NCBI GenBank assembly: GCA_001899775.1
Contig: MKWN01000037.1
Span: 1-64,000 of the forward strand
Reading direction: 5' to 3'
DNA: 64,000 bases
Origin: Thiobacillus sp. 65-29
Lineage (GTDB): Bacteria; Pseudomonadota; Gammaproteobacteria; Burkholderiales; Thiobacillaceae
Part shown: positions 1 to 11,481 of the stretch, one piece after another
Layout: every line of letters begins with the position of its first letter
Position numbering within the stretch: the stretch's first letter is position 1
Program-made: the position numbers and the translations under genes
The notes under the pieces: generated by a model
The model's input: the letters and a program-made list of their open reading frames with translations, nothing else
What the model was told of the DNA's origin: nothing
Databases searched by the model: none

Positions 1-45
1 AGCGGTGGCAACACTGTGGAGGTTCGAGTCCTCTTCTGGGCACCA
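1..45 (+). tRNA. tRNA-Leu, 3' part only
   Basis: Only the 3' half lies in the window. Visible are a long class II variable arm (about 1-19), the T arm with GGTTCGAGTCC (21-31), the acceptor 3' strand TCTGGGC and an encoded CCA at 43-45. The long variable arm plus this acceptor and T-arm pattern matches betaproteobacterial tRNA-Leu. The anticodon is outside the window, so the isoacceptor cannot be named. Confidence 0.85.
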
Positions 46-71
46 AACGCAGCTAGAAAATTTAGCTTGAT

Positions 72-102
72 ACAAAAAGCCGACCTCGCGTCGGCTTTTT
101 GT
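72..102. terminator. bidirectional Rho-independent terminator
   Basis: A perfect 13-bp inverted repeat (72-84 with 90-102, 5-nt loop) contains GCCGAC/GTCGGC flanked by A5 on one side and T5 on the other. It can therefore act on either strand. It lies between the tRNA-Leu (plus strand) and the 3' end of purA (minus strand), where convergent transcripts would need to stop. Confidence 0.85.
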
Positions 103-119
103 TTGCCTCGCCTGCACGC

Positions 120-1433
<1,314 letters not shown>

Positions 1434-2402
1434 TTACTGTCCCGTCGGCGCGCCGGCACGTACCAGCTCGCGCAAATCCATGCTGAATCCGGTGGCCGGC
1501 CGCGCGCGGCCGAACACACGCCCCACCTCGTCGTAGCGTCCGCCCTGGGCCACCGCGTGGCTACGCCCACCTACGTAGGCGGCGAACACGACGCCGCTGT
1601 GGTAGCCGTAGCCGCGCAGCTCCGCCAGATCGTAGGCGAGGTCCGTCTCCCCCAGCTCGCGGTCGATGGCGTCGAGCACATCGAGTGCCGCCTCGACCGC
1701 AGGCAACTGCGGCAGGCAGGTACGCGCTTCACCGAGCACGCTGCGGTCGCCGTACAGGCGCGGCAGCGCGGCGAACGCATCGCGCAGCGCGATGGGCAGG
1801 CCGGCGGTCAGCACCGCCACCGCACTGGCATCCTTGGCCTGCAGGGCGCCGAAAAGCTCGTGTTCGACGGCCCCGTCGAGGCGGGCTTCCCTGGCGAGCG
1901 CACGATACACGCCGACATGTCCGATATCGAGCTGGAACACGGCGATGCCGCACGCGGCCAGCGCCTGCCGCATCAACTGCAGAATCTCGAGATCCGCGGC
2001 GACGCCGGCCTCGCCGTAGAGCTCCGCGCCGATCTGGATCGGCTCGCGCGAGCGGTGGAATCCGGCTGACAGCGTGTGCAGCACGCTGCCCGCATAGCAC
2101 AGGCGGTTCACCGCATTCCCGGCAAGCAGATGCGCATCGATGCGCGCAACCTGTGGTGTGATATCGGCGCGCACGCCCATCAGCCGTCCCGACACGCGAT
2201 CGACCACCTTGTAGGTCTTCAGGTCCAGCGCCGCGCCCACTCCAGTCAGCAGCGAGTCGACGAATTCCATCAGCGGCGGAATCACCAGTTGGTAGCCGCG
2301 GGCACGGAACAGGTCGAGCAAGACGCGACGCATGTCCTCCATGCGCCAGGCCTCCGGCGGCAGGACGTCCTCGACGTTTTCAGGCAGCAGCCAGGCGGTC
2401 AT
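1434..2402 (-). CDS. hisZ: ATP phosphoribosyltransferase regulatory subunit HisZ
   Basis: A catalytically inactive paralogue of histidyl-tRNA synthetase that, in species with short-form HisG, forms the HisG-HisZ complex for the first step of histidine synthesis. The 322-aa protein shows the class II synthetase-like core: RGYQLVIPPLMEF (about 34-46), the motif-2-like GVRADITPQVARIDAH, and a C-terminal GGRYDEVGRVFG then ATGFSMDLREL. It ends soon after that last motif. It lies between the DUF2065 gene and purA. The real hisS is at 10198-11463, which supports a regulatory role here. Confidence 0.93.
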   Translation of the reverse strand: MTAWLLPENVEDVLPPEAWRMEDMRRVLLDLFRARGYQLVIPPLMEFVDSLLTGVGAALDLKTYKVVDRVSGRLMGVRADITPQVARIDAHLLAGNAVNRLCYAGSVLHTLSAGFHRSREPIQIGAELYGEAGVAADLEILQLMRQALAACGIAVFQLDIGHVGVYRALAREARLDGAVEHELFGALQAKDASAVAVLTAGLPIALRDAFAALPRLYGDRSVLGEARTCLPQLPAVEAALDVLDAIDRELGETDLAYDLAELRGYGYHSGVVFAAYVGGRSHAVAQGGRYDEVGRVFGRARPATGFSMDLRELVRAGAPTGQ

Positions 2403-2414
2403 GGGTCTTGCGGC

Positions 2415-2603
2415 TCACTTGAACGACAGCAACAGCAGGAGGCCGGCGAGCATCGAGGCCGCGCCGATAAAACGCAGCTGGCCGTCGCGCAGCGCGGCGA
2501 TGCGGCTCACACCGTCCCGCCACGCCGCCGGCGCGGCGAACGGCAGCATGCCCTCGATCACCAGCAGCAGGCCGACCGCCGCGATCCAGTCCCAGCTGGT
2601 CAT
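2415..2603 (-). CDS. DUF2065 small membrane protein
   Basis: A 62-aa protein with two hydrophobic segments (about 7-24 and 44-60) joined by a short basic linker, the usual layout of DUF2065 (YjeT) proteins. It probably sits in the inner membrane; no activity is established for the family. Its ATG overlaps the hflC stop as ATGA, so it is likely coupled to hflC. The same small gene is commonly found beside hflC in proteobacteria. Confidence 0.85.
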   Translation of the reverse strand: MTSWDWIAAVGLLLVIEGMLPFAAPAAWRDGVSRIAALRDGQLRFIGAASMLAGLLLLLSFK

Positions 2604-3481
2604 TGCCCACCCGCGGCCCGCGGATTCTTCATGTACTTGAAGAAGTCGGCGCTCGGATCGAGCACCATGACATCGCTCTTGCTGCGGAAGCTCTCGCGAT
2701 ACGCCTGCATGCTGCGGTAGAACGCATAGAATTCGGGGTTCTTGCCGAACGCCGCGGCGTAGACCGCGGCCGCCCGCGCATCGCCCTCGCCCTTGACCTG
2801 CTGCGCGTCACGATACGCTTCGGCGACGATCACTTCCTTCTGTTTGTCGGCATCCGCCTTGATCTTCTCGGCTTCCGCCGCGCCGGTCGAACGCAGCTCG
2901 TTGGCCACCTGCTTGCGCTCGGCCTCCATGCGCCGGTAGACGTTCTCCGACACCGTTTCCGGCAGGTCGACGCGCTTGATGCGCACGTCGACCACCTGCA
3001 CGCCAATCTTGCGCGCATCGCTGTCGGCCTTGGTGCGGATGATGTTCATGATCTCGTCGCGGCTGCCCGAGACCACGTCGTTGATGGTGCGTTTGCCGAA
3101 CTCGGCACGCAAGCCGTCGTTGACCGTCTGGTTGAGACGGATCTGCGCGCGCATCTCGTCGCCGCCCACCGACACGTAGAACTGCTTGGCGTCGATCACG
3201 CGCCACTTGATGAACGAGTCCACCAGCACGTTCTTCTTTTCCGAGGTAATGAAACGCTCGGGGTCGGCTGCATCGAGGGTGAGGATACGCGTATCGAAAT
3301 AGCGCACGTTCTGCACCAGCGGCAGCTTCCAGTAGAGTCCGGGCTTCGTCTTCACGCCGACCACCTCGCCGAGCTGGAACACCAGGGCGTTCTGTCGCTG
3401 GTCGACGGTGAACATGCTGCCGGAAAGCACGACCAGGGCGACCAACAGGGCGACCAGCACCGGGGCGAGGTTTCTGCTCAT
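2600..3481 (-). CDS. hflC: HflC, SPFH-domain modulator of FtsH protease
   Basis: Inner-membrane protein that with HflK forms the HflKC complex around the FtsH protease and modulates membrane-protein turnover. The 293-aa protein has one N-terminal transmembrane segment (about 5-25), the SPFH/band-7 domain beginning MFTVDQRQNALVFQLGEVV, and a long charged helical region (about 190-260) rich in Ala, Glu and Lys. It overlaps hflK by ATGA at its start and the DUF2065 gene by ATGA at its end. Confidence 0.96.
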   Translation of the reverse strand: MSRNLAPVLVALLVALVVLSGSMFTVDQRQNALVFQLGEVVGVKTKPGLYWKLPLVQNVRYFDTRILTLDAADPERFITSEKKNVLVDSFIKWRVIDAKQFYVSVGGDEMRAQIRLNQTVNDGLRAEFGKRTINDVVSGSRDEIMNIIRTKADSDARKIGVQVVDVRIKRVDLPETVSENVYRRMEAERKQVANELRSTGAAEAEKIKADADKQKEVIVAEAYRDAQQVKGEGDARAAAVYAAAFGKNPEFYAFYRSMQAYRESFRSKSDVMVLDPSADFFKYMKNPRAAGGQ

Positions 3482-4671
3482 GGCCGGTCCTCCCGGTCAC
3501 GGCTGCGCAAGGCGTCGCGCGAGCGCACGTCCAGCGATTGCGTGGACGGCGCGGTGGGCGCAGCCGGCTGCGGAAGGGTCTCCGTCGTGCCAGAATACGT
3601 CTGGCCGAGATTCTGCTGCAACTTGTCGAGCGGCAGATAGAGCAGGCTGTTGCCGCCCTTCTGGTCGACGACCACCTTGCTGGTGTTGTTCATCACGGTC
3701 TGCATGGTGTCGAGGTACATGCGTTGGCGCGTCACCTGCGGTGCCTTCTGGTATTCGTTGAAAATCTGCGAGAAGCGACTCGCCTCGCCCTGCGCGTTGG
3801 CGGTCACCGCCTGCTTGTAGCCCTCGGCTTCCTCTTTCAGGCGCGACGCGAGACCACGTGCGCGCGGCACGATGTCGTTGGAGTAGGCCTCGGCCTCGTT
3901 CTTCAGCCGCTCGCGGTCCTGGCCCGCCTTCACCGCGTCGTCGAACGCCGCCTGCACCTGTTCGGGTGGCTGGATGTTCTGCAAGGTGACCTGGCTGATG
4001 CTGATGCCGGTCCGGTAGCGATCGTGGATTTCCTGCATCAGTTGCTTGGCGCGTGCGGCGATTTCCGCGCGTCCTTCATAGAGAACGAAGTCCATCTTGT
4101 TCTTGCCGACGATCTCGCGCATCGCGGTCTCGGCCACTTGTAGCGCACTGTCGTCAGGCGCGCGGTTGACGAACAGGAACTCGACCGGATCCTTGAGAAC
4201 GTACTGTACGGCGAACTGCAGGTCGATGATGTTCTCGTCGTCGGTGAGCATCAGCGATTCCTTGAGCACCTTGCTCTTCACGTTGTTGCGGTAGCCGATT
4301 TCGACGGTGCGCACCTGGTCGACGTTGACGACCTCGCGCGACTCGATCGGCCACGGCAGGTGCCAGCGCGGCCCCGGATCGGTGGTCTCGACGTACTTGC
4401 CGAAGCGCAGCACGACGCCCCGCTGGCCGGTGTCGACGATGTAGAAGCCACTTGCCACCCACACCAGCGCGAGGATGCCGATCAGGCCCAGCACCAGATT
4501 ACCGCCTCCCGGCACACCGACGCCGGACGGACCCTCGCCACCGCCATTTCCCCTGCCGCCGAACATGCCGGCCAGACGCTGGTTGAAGCGCCGCCATATC
4601 TCGTCCAGATCGGGAGGGCCGCTGTTGTTGCGCTTACCGTTGTTGCCCCATTGGGGGTCGTTCCAGGCCAT
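3478..4671 (-). CDS. hflK: HflK, SPFH-domain modulator of FtsH protease
   Basis: Partner of HflC in the HflKC complex. The 397-aa protein has the typical Gly/Asn-rich cytoplasmic N-terminus (MAWNDPQWGNNGKRNNSGPP), a transmembrane segment at about 59-78 (LVLGLIGILALVWVASG), an SPFH domain (YIVDTGQRGVVLRFGKYVET onward), a helical region, and a Pro/Thr/Ser-rich tail ending in arginine-aspartate repeats. It is 6 bp downstream of hflX and overlaps hflC by 4 bp. Confidence 0.96.
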   Translation of the reverse strand: MAWNDPQWGNNGKRNNSGPPDLDEIWRRFNQRLAGMFGGRGNGGGEGPSGVGVPGGGNLVLGLIGILALVWVASGFYIVDTGQRGVVLRFGKYVETTDPGPRWHLPWPIESREVVNVDQVRTVEIGYRNNVKSKVLKESLMLTDDENIIDLQFAVQYVLKDPVEFLFVNRAPDDSALQVAETAMREIVGKNKMDFVLYEGRAEIAARAKQLMQEIHDRYRTGISISQVTLQNIQPPEQVQAAFDDAVKAGQDRERLKNEAEAYSNDIVPRARGLASRLKEEAEGYKQAVTANAQGEASRFSQIFNEYQKAPQVTRQRMYLDTMQTVMNNTSKVVVDQKGGNSLLYLPLDKLQQNLGQTYSGTTETLPQPAAPTAPSTQSLDVRSRDALRSRDREDRP

Positions 4672-4677
4672 ATCGTG

Positions 4678-5832
4678 TCAAGAAGTGTGTGCCGTTGGTT
4701 GGGGCGCGGCGCCGACGGATTCGTCCGCCGCAGCGCGGGCGCGCTCGGCGCCCAGGATTTCCGACAGCGCACCCCGCAGAAGTTCAAGTCCGGCACCGGT
4801 TCGGGCGGACACGTAAACACTGGCGAGTTTAGCATATTCGTCCCGTGCCACCCCCGGCGCCACCTCGGTGAGATCGAGCTTGTTGTAGACGCGCAGAACC
4901 GGCACGTCTTCGGCACCGATCTCCTTCAATACCTGTTCCACCGCGCCAATCTGGCGCTCGCGTGCCGAGCTGGCGGCATCGATCACGTGCAGCAGCAGAT
5001 CGGCTTCGGCGGTCGCCTCCAGCGTGGCGCGAAACGCCGCGACCAGGCTGTGCGGCAGATTGGTGACGAAACCCACGGTATCGGACAACACCACTTCGCC
5101 GATTCCGGGCAGGTAGACCTTGCGCGTAGTGGTGTCGAGGGTGGCGAACAACTGGTCGGCGGCGTAGGCGCCGGCACGGGTCAATGCATTGAAAAGCGTG
5201 GACTTGCCGGCGTTGGTATAGCCGACCAGCGCCACCGACAGGACGTCGCGGCGTTCGCGTGCGCGCCGCTGGGTGCGGCGCTGGCGCGCCAGCTTGTCGA
5301 TGCGTTCGCGCAGGGCCTTGACGCGCAGGCCAATGAGGCGACGGTCGGTTTCGAGCTGCTTTTCGCCAGGGCCGCGCAGGCCGACGCCGCCGCGCTGGCG
5401 CTCGAGGTGGGTCCAGCCGCGCACCAGGCGCGTCGACAGGTGCTGCAGCTGCGCGAGTTCGACCTGCAGCTTGCCCTCGGCGCTGCGCGCACGCCGCGCG
5501 AAAATGTCGAGAATCAGGCTGACACGGTCGATCACCCGGCAGTGCAAGCGGCGCTCCAGGTTGCGCTCCTGCGCCGGCGACAGTTCGTGGTTGAAGATGA
5601 CGACGTCCGCCTCGGTCGCCGCGACCAGCGCGGCAATCTCGTCGGCCTTGCCGCTGCCGACGAACAGCGCCGCGTCGGGACGCGCCCGCCGGCCCTCGAC
5701 TTCGCCACGAAGGTCGAGCCCCGCGCCGCCGGCGAGCAGGCGCAGCTCGGCCACGCTCTCGGCGTAGTCCGGGTCACCCAGATCGATGGCCACGAGCACC
5801 ACCCGCTCGCCGCCCGCGTGTCGCTCAAACAT
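4678..5832 (-). CDS. hflX: GTPase HflX
   Basis: Ribosome-associated GTPase that can split stalled 70S ribosomes. From the ATG at 5832 the protein is 384 aa and begins MFERHAGGERVVLVAIDLG, as HflX proteins do; the frame stays open further upstream but without family-like sequence. Seen are the HflX N-domain with GSGKADEI, the linker GLRGPGEKQLETDRR, the G1 motif GYTNAGKST and the G3 region DTVGFVTNLPH. No strong ribosome-binding site precedes the start. Hfq is normally encoded just upstream of hflX but is not found here. Confidence 0.94.
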   Translation of the reverse strand: MFERHAGGERVVLVAIDLGDPDYAESVAELRLLAGGAGLDLRGEVEGRRARPDAALFVGSGKADEIAALVAATEADVVIFNHELSPAQERNLERRLHCRVIDRVSLILDIFARRARSAEGKLQVELAQLQHLSTRLVRGWTHLERQRGGVGLRGPGEKQLETDRRLIGLRVKALRERIDKLARQRRTQRRARERRDVLSVALVGYTNAGKSTLFNALTRAGAYAADQLFATLDTTTRKVYLPGIGEVVLSDTVGFVTNLPHSLVAAFRATLEATAEADLLLHVIDAASSARERQIGAVEQVLKEIGAEDVPVLRVYNKLDLTEVAPGVARDEYAKLASVYVSARTGAGLELLRGALSEILGAERARAAADESVGAAPQPTAHTS

Positions 5833-6365
5833 GGCGTGGGGCAATCGCCGCGTGGGGGCACAGCACGGATCGGATGAGGTGGGGCATGCGGACGGGAGAA
5901 TACGGATGGACAGCCACGCATTGTAGCGCGCCACAGTCCGGAAGCACGGTCGTGGAGGGTTGCGTCGAGGACGAAGCCGGCCTGGACGCGCCGGCGACGA
6001 ACACCGACCCGCGCGGCACAATGGGGTTGATGCGGATTCCGTGGACCCGCTGGCTCAATGGGGATGACACCACGGGTCGTCACCTCTGCACGCAAACATG
6101 AACGTGGCGCCGTGCGGTCGCGGCGCATTCTGACCATGCCCTCAGCACGAGGTTTGCCCCCTGCCGGCGCGGGGATTTGCGTTGACGAGGGGCCGGCCGG
6201 CGCTCAGAATGACGAACCATTCCTGCAAACGCTCATGACGATTCACCACCCCGGAACATGCAACAACGACTCGTCATGAACGTTGCGTTCTCCTCGCCCT
6301 CTCGCGCAAACGAGAGAGCGGGACAAAGTCTCGCGACGCGAGTTTCACGTTAATCGGAGCCCCCC
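5833..6365. other. 533-bp intergenic region in the expected hfq position
   Basis: No credible gene was found on either strand, and none of the open frames resembles Hfq. The segment lies between divergent genes (hflX leftward, the 93-aa gene rightward) and must hold their promoters; no clear sigma-70 hexamers stand out. Its right end (about 6299-6354) holds a small hairpin, CTCTCG/CGAGAG, followed by one copy of a dispersed repeat also seen near 15561 and 46105. Confidence 0.6.
6321..6354 (+). repeat. dispersed intergenic repeat, family A copy 1
   Basis: This copy reads GGACAAAGTCTCGCGACGCG then AGTTTCACGTTAAT. It matches, with a few substitutions, segments at 15561-15592 and 46105-46140. 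The shared core is ACAAgG-TCTCGC-n-GCG-GTTT-A-gT-AA. In copies 1 and 2 it is preceded by a small purine-rich hairpin. Here it ends 11 bp before the ATG at 6366, so it may be part of a 5' leader. Confidence 0.5.
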
Positions 6366-6647
6366 ATGGACGACAAAGCCCTGCACGACGAACAGCGCCT
6401 GATGCGCATGATGCGCAAGACCCTGACGTCCATCGTGCGCGACACCGCACCGCGCGACGGCAACCCGAGCCCGCTGACGGAAGCGACGGTCATGAACATC
6501 AAGGATTGCCTGATGGTGATCGCCAGTCGCGAAACCGAGCTTGCGCGCCTGACCGGGCGCACGCTCGACGAGCGGCCGCACTTCAGCGACGAGACGCCGA
6601 CCTCGCATGCGATCAAGGTCGGCAGCATTTCCAAGAAGCCTCACTGA
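6366..6647 (+). CDS. conserved hypothetical protein, 93 aa
   Basis: A small soluble, probably helical protein starting MDDKALHDEQRLMRMMRKTL. The middle is charged (MNIKDCLMVIASRETELARL) and the C-terminus is short and basic. There is no signal peptide or membrane segment. The start at 6366 is preceded by CGGAGCCCCCC, a good ribosome-binding site. It reads opposite to the surrounding housekeeping genes and is followed 11 bp later by a second small gene. I do not recognise a function. Confidence 0.7.
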   Translation: MDDKALHDEQRLMRMMRKTLTSIVRDTAPRDGNPSPLTEATVMNIKDCLMVIASRETELARLTGRTLDERPHFSDETPTSHAIKVGSISKKPH

Positions 6648-6658
6648 CGGCGCCGCAC

Positions 6659-6910
6659 ATGCCGCTGCCCAGCAGCCTGTTTGCCGACACCGAAACCAGC
6701 GTTGTCGCCACGGTCGCGGCGGTGATCTATGCGCCCGCGGGCAAGGGTCGCAAACGCTTTCCGGAAGGCGTGGTCGAGGTGTATGCGAGCGAGGACGAGG
6801 CACGCAGCCACGCCGATCCCACCAGACACCGCCACGCGGCCATCGCCAGCGGACCGTCGCGCTCGTCGGAAGGCTTCAGGCTCTATTACCTGGTACGCTG
6901 GCTCGACTGA
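6659..6910 (+). CDS. hypothetical protein, 83 aa
   Basis: A small protein (MPLPSSLFADTETSVVATVA ... FRLYYLVRWLD) with no recognised domain. The central VIYAPAGKGRKRFPEGVVEVYASEDEA and the closing aromatic strand suggest a small alpha/beta fold. It starts 11 bp after the 93-aa gene and probably shares its transcript. It runs convergently toward the 3' end of der, leaving 64 bp in which I see no terminator. Confidence 0.6.
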   Translation: MPLPSSLFADTETSVVATVAAVIYAPAGKGRKRFPEGVVEVYASEDEARSHADPTRHRHAAIASGPSRSSEGFRLYYLVRWLD

Positions 6911-6974
6911 GCCGCCGGCTCGCGTCCATCTCAGCGGTTTCTTCGCGCGCGCCCAAGACGGGTGGGCATGGCCG

Positions 6975-8384
6975 TCAGGTGTCGCCGTACACCTTGCGCC
7001 GTATGCGTTTCTCGCGCCGTCGCCGGGTGGCCTCGCTCTCGGTGAGCGGCCCACGCTGTTTCCCTTCGAACGGATTCCTGCCGGTATCTTCCTTGACCTG
7101 GATCCGGAGCGGCGTGCCCTGCAAATTGAATGCCTTGCGAAAACAGCTTTCCAGGTAGCGTTTGTAGTCGTCACGCAGGCCTTCCAAGGCGTTGCCGTGC
7201 AGGACGATGACCGGCGGATTCTTGCCGCCCTGATGGGCGTAACGCGGCTTGGGCCGGAACAGGCCGCTCTTCGGCGGCGCGTGCTGCGCCACGGCGGCTT
7301 CCAGTACGCGCGTGAGCTTGGGCGTCGTCATCCTGATGAAGGCCGCGGCGTGTGCCGCCTCGACGTCCTTCAACAGGTTCTCCAACCCCTTGCCCTTTAG
7401 CGCCGAAATATAGTTGAAGCGGGCAAAATCGAGAAAGGCGAGTTTGCGTCCGATCTCGCGCTTGATATCGTCGCGCCGCTCGGCGGACAGGCCGTCCCAC
7501 TTGTTGACCGCGACCACCAGCGCACGCCCGCTCTCCAGGATGAAGCCGGCCAGGTGCGCATCCTGCTCGGCAATGTTCTCGCGCGCGTCGAGCACCAGCA
7601 CCACCACGTTGGCGTCCTCGATCGCCTGTAACGTCTTGATGACGGAAAATTTCTCCACTGCCTCGAACACCTTGCCCTTGCGGCGCACGCCGGCGGTGTC
7701 GATGAGGATGTAGGGCTTGCCGTCACGCTCGAATTCGACATGGATCGAATCGCGTGTGGTGCCAGGCTGATCGAAGGCGATGACGCGCTCCTCACCGACC
7801 AGTGCATTGACGAGGGTCGACTTGCCGGCGTTGGGCCGCCCCACCAGGGCGATCTTCGGCACGCCGTGCTCGCTCGCTTCCTCCGCCATTTCGGGAAACG
7901 GCGCCAGCGCCTCGGCGATGAGATCGCCGATGCCATCGCCATGCGCGCCGGAAATCGCCAGCGGCTCACCCAGTCCGAGTTCGTGGAATTCCGCAGTCAC
8001 CACCGCGCGATTCATGCCCTCGGCCTTGTTGACGGCGAGAAACACCGGACACTGCGCGCGACGCAGGCGGTCGGCGATGACCTTGTCCTGCGGCGTCAGG
8101 CCGCTGCGGGCGTCGACCATGAAGATGACTGCATCGGCCTCGTCGATCGCCTGCAGCGTCTGCCGCGCCATCTCGGCGAGGATGCCGTCCTTGGCCACCG
8201 GCTCCAGGCCGCCGGTGTCGACCACGAGATAGGGCTTGCCGCCGATGCGGCCGCGCCCGTAATGACGGTCGCGCGTCAGCCCCGGCATGTCGTGCACCAG
8301 CGCGTCGCGCGTGCCGGTCAGCCGGTTGAAGAGCGTCGATTTGCCGACGTTGGGACGGCCGACGAGGACGAGTGTGGGAAGCAT
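6975..8384 (-). CDS. der: ribosome biogenesis GTPase Der (EngA)
   Basis: An essential GTPase needed for 50S subunit maturation. The 469-aa protein has the tandem G domains that define the family: GRPNVGKST near residues 8-16 with DTGG after it, and a second GRPNAGKST near 185-193 with [10 protein letters not shown], then the NKWD motif and a C-terminal KH-like domain. It starts directly after bamB with no gap. Downstream, where hfq-hflX usually follows, the order is broken by two plus-strand genes. Confidence 0.97.
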   Translation of the reverse strand: MLPTLVLVGRPNVGKSTLFNRLTGTRDALVHDMPGLTRDRHYGRGRIGGKPYLVVDTGGLEPVAKDGILAEMARQTLQAIDEADAVIFMVDARSGLTPQDKVIADRLRRAQCPVFLAVNKAEGMNRAVVTAEFHELGLGEPLAISGAHGDGIGDLIAEALAPFPEMAEEASEHGVPKIALVGRPNAGKSTLVNALVGEERVIAFDQPGTTRDSIHVEFERDGKPYILIDTAGVRRKGKVFEAVEKFSVIKTLQAIEDANVVVLVLDARENIAEQDAHLAGFILESGRALVVAVNKWDGLSAERRDDIKREIGRKLAFLDFARFNYISALKGKGLENLLKDVEAAHAAAFIRMTTPKLTRVLEAAVAQHAPPKSGLFRPKPRYAHQGGKNPPVIVLHGNALEGLRDDYKRYLESCFRKAFNLQGTPLRIQVKEDTGRNPFEGKQRGPLTESEATRRRREKRIRRKVYGDT

Positions 8385-9545
8385 TTATTGTACGCGGAAG
8401 GCGACGACCGTACCCTTCGTCGTCTGCGCCGCGAAGCCGGGGCCGATATCGACCGGCGCCGTGCGCACCGCGCTGTCCACGCGGGCGCGTGCGACGAAGC
8501 TGCCGTCGTCCACCGACAGCACATGCACGTAGCCTTCGCCATCGCCGACCGCGACCCAGTTGCCCAGTGCCAGCGGCGCGGTGACCTGACGGCGGGCCAG
8601 TTTGTCCTGGCGCCACACGGCACGGCCGGATGCCTTGTCGTAGGCGGTGACGGCGTCCTTGTCGTCGGTGACGTAGACGTTGCGCCCGTCCATCGCCAGT
8701 CCGCTGTTACTGGAGGTGTCCCGCGCCCACATCGGTCCGCCGTTGCGGCGGTCGAAACAGGCGACGCGTCCCTGGTACGCCACCGCGCAGACCTGGGAGG
8801 TATCGACTGCGGGGTTGCCCATCACGTCGGCCACGCGTTCGAGTTCGGTGGCGCCGCGCGGCAGGGCCACGGTGGCCTCCCACAACTGCGCGCCGTTGCG
8901 GGCATCGAGCGCGACGAGCTTGCCGCCGGGGAAACCGGCATAGACCACACCCTCGAAGGCCGTCAGGCCCCCGGAGCCGCGCAGGCTCAGCGGCGGCAGG
9001 TTGCGGCTGTACAGCCACTTGCGGCTGCCGTCGGCAAGCGCAAGGCCATGCACGCGGCCATCTCCGGTGCGCACGATGACGGTATCGGCGACCGCCAGCA
9101 ATTGCCCGGTCACTTCGCTCGACAGGGCGGCTTTCCAGCGCGGCTGGCCATTGGCAGCATCGAGTGCGACAAGCTCGCCCTTGGCCCCCCCGGCGAGAGC
9201 CAGCCCGAGGCCGGCACCCGCGCCGGCGGAAAGCCTGAGACCCGTGTCCTGCCGCCAGGCAAGGCTGCCATTGTTGACGGCAATGCGTACCACGCGCCCT
9301 CCCCCGGCGGCGAAGACGTTTTCGCCATCGGCCTGCGGAGACAGCAGATAGCCGTCAGCATCGCCGGTATCGGCTTTCCAGGCTTCGCTCAGGGCGACAC
9401 CCGGCTTGAAATCGACCAGCTCGGCCGGTTTGACCCGCGTCGGGCCAGCGCCGAACCAGCCGCCGACGGTACCGGTCACCGACGAGACCGTGCTGCACCC
9501 GACGAGCGCCAGCGCGGCGCCGGCGAGGAGTGTGCGCCGGATCAC
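8385..9545 (-). CDS. bamB: outer membrane assembly lipoprotein BamB
   Basis: Lipoprotein of the BAM complex that helps insert beta-barrel proteins into the outer membrane. The 386-aa protein starts with GTG at 9545 and has a lipoprotein signal peptide with lipobox LVGC (Cys near 17). The rest is an eight-bladed PQQ-type propeller with repeated blades such as LVALDAANGQPRW and AYDKASGRAVW. The GTG overlaps the stop of the upstream TPR gene, and the gene abuts der. This is the usual hisS-yfgM-bamB-der order. Confidence 0.95.
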   Translation of the reverse strand: MIRRTLLAGAALALVGCSTVSSVTGTVGGWFGAGPTRVKPAELVDFKPGVALSEAWKADTGDADGYLLSPQADGENVFAAGGGRVVRIAVNNGSLAWRQDTGLRLSAGAGAGLGLALAGGAKGELVALDAANGQPRWKAALSSEVTGQLLAVADTVIVRTGDGRVHGLALADGSRKWLYSRNLPPLSLRGSGGLTAFEGVVYAGFPGGKLVALDARNGAQLWEATVALPRGATELERVADVMGNPAVDTSQVCAVAYQGRVACFDRRNGGPMWARDTSSNSGLAMDGRNVYVTDDKDAVTAYDKASGRAVWRQDKLARRQVTAPLALGNWVAVGDGEGYVHVLSVDDGSFVARARVDSAVRTAPVDIGPGFAAQTTKGTVVAFRVQ

Positions 9546-10183
9546 TTGACCGCTCCTCCCACACCGTCGAGCTTGAGCTCGACGATGTTGCGATAGGGGT
9601 TGTCGTCACCCAGTTTGCCAAGGGCCGCCTGGTAGGCGGCGCGGGCCTCGTCCGCCTTGCCCTGGGCGAACAGGACGTCGCCCCGCAAATCGTCGAAGCG
9701 TGCGGCGAAAGCGTCGCTGTGGCTGCCCGCGAGCGTCTTCAGTGCCGCGTCGTAGGCTTTCTGGTCGAGTTGTACGCCGGCGAGACGCAGGCGCGCGAGG
9801 TCCTTCAGCGCCGGCTCCTTCGCCTGGGCAAGCGCCCATTCCAGTTGTGCCTGCGCGCTCTTCAGGTCGCCGCTACCCGCATTGATGCGGGCCAGCACCA
9901 GCGCCGCACGCGGCGCGTACGCCGTGCCCTGGTACTGGTCGATCAACAGCCCTCCCGCCTCGCGCGCGGCTTTCACATCGTTGGCGGCGAGCGATTGCGT
10001 CAGCCGTTCGTACACGGCGCCGGCTTCCACATTCTGCGTCAGCGTACGCTGTTGCCAGTAGCGCCAGCCGGCCGCAGCGGCCACGACCACTGCCAAGGCA
10101 ATCAGCGCGAGGTTGCCCCAGCGCTTCCACCAGGCCTTCAGTTCGTCCAGCCGTTCCTGCTCGTCGAGGTCGTAGGTTGCCAT
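9542..10183 (-). CDS. YfgM-like tetratricopeptide membrane protein
   Basis: A 213-aa inner-membrane protein. A short cytoplasmic N-terminus (MATYDLDEQERLDELKAWWK) leads into one transmembrane helix (about 22-43) and a periplasmic TPR-type helical domain (PF09976-like, YfgM family). In E. coli YfgM is an ancillary subunit of the SecYEG translocon and interacts with periplasmic chaperones; that role is inferred here from family and position. It lies between hisS and bamB and overlaps bamB by 4 bp. Confidence 0.88.
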   Translation of the reverse strand: MATYDLDEQERLDELKAWWKRWGNLALIALAVVVAAAAGWRYWQQRTLTQNVEAGAVYERLTQSLAANDVKAAREAGGLLIDQYQGTAYAPRAALVLARINAGSGDLKSAQAQLEWALAQAKEPALKDLARLRLAGVQLDQKAYDAALKTLAGSHSDAFAARFDDLRGDVLFAQGKADEARAAYQAALGKLGDDNPYRNIVELKLDGVGGAVK

Positions 10184-10197
10184 TACACGTAGCCTTT

Positions 10198-11463
<1,266 letters not shown>

Positions 11464-11481
11464 GACAATAAGTTTTTCTTG

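Noticed and set aside
1434-2402. Reading the gene as a second histidyl-tRNA synthetase
   Set aside because: It lacks a convincing anticodon-binding domain and the full hisS set of motifs, and sits in the hisZ context; the true hisS is at 10198-11463.
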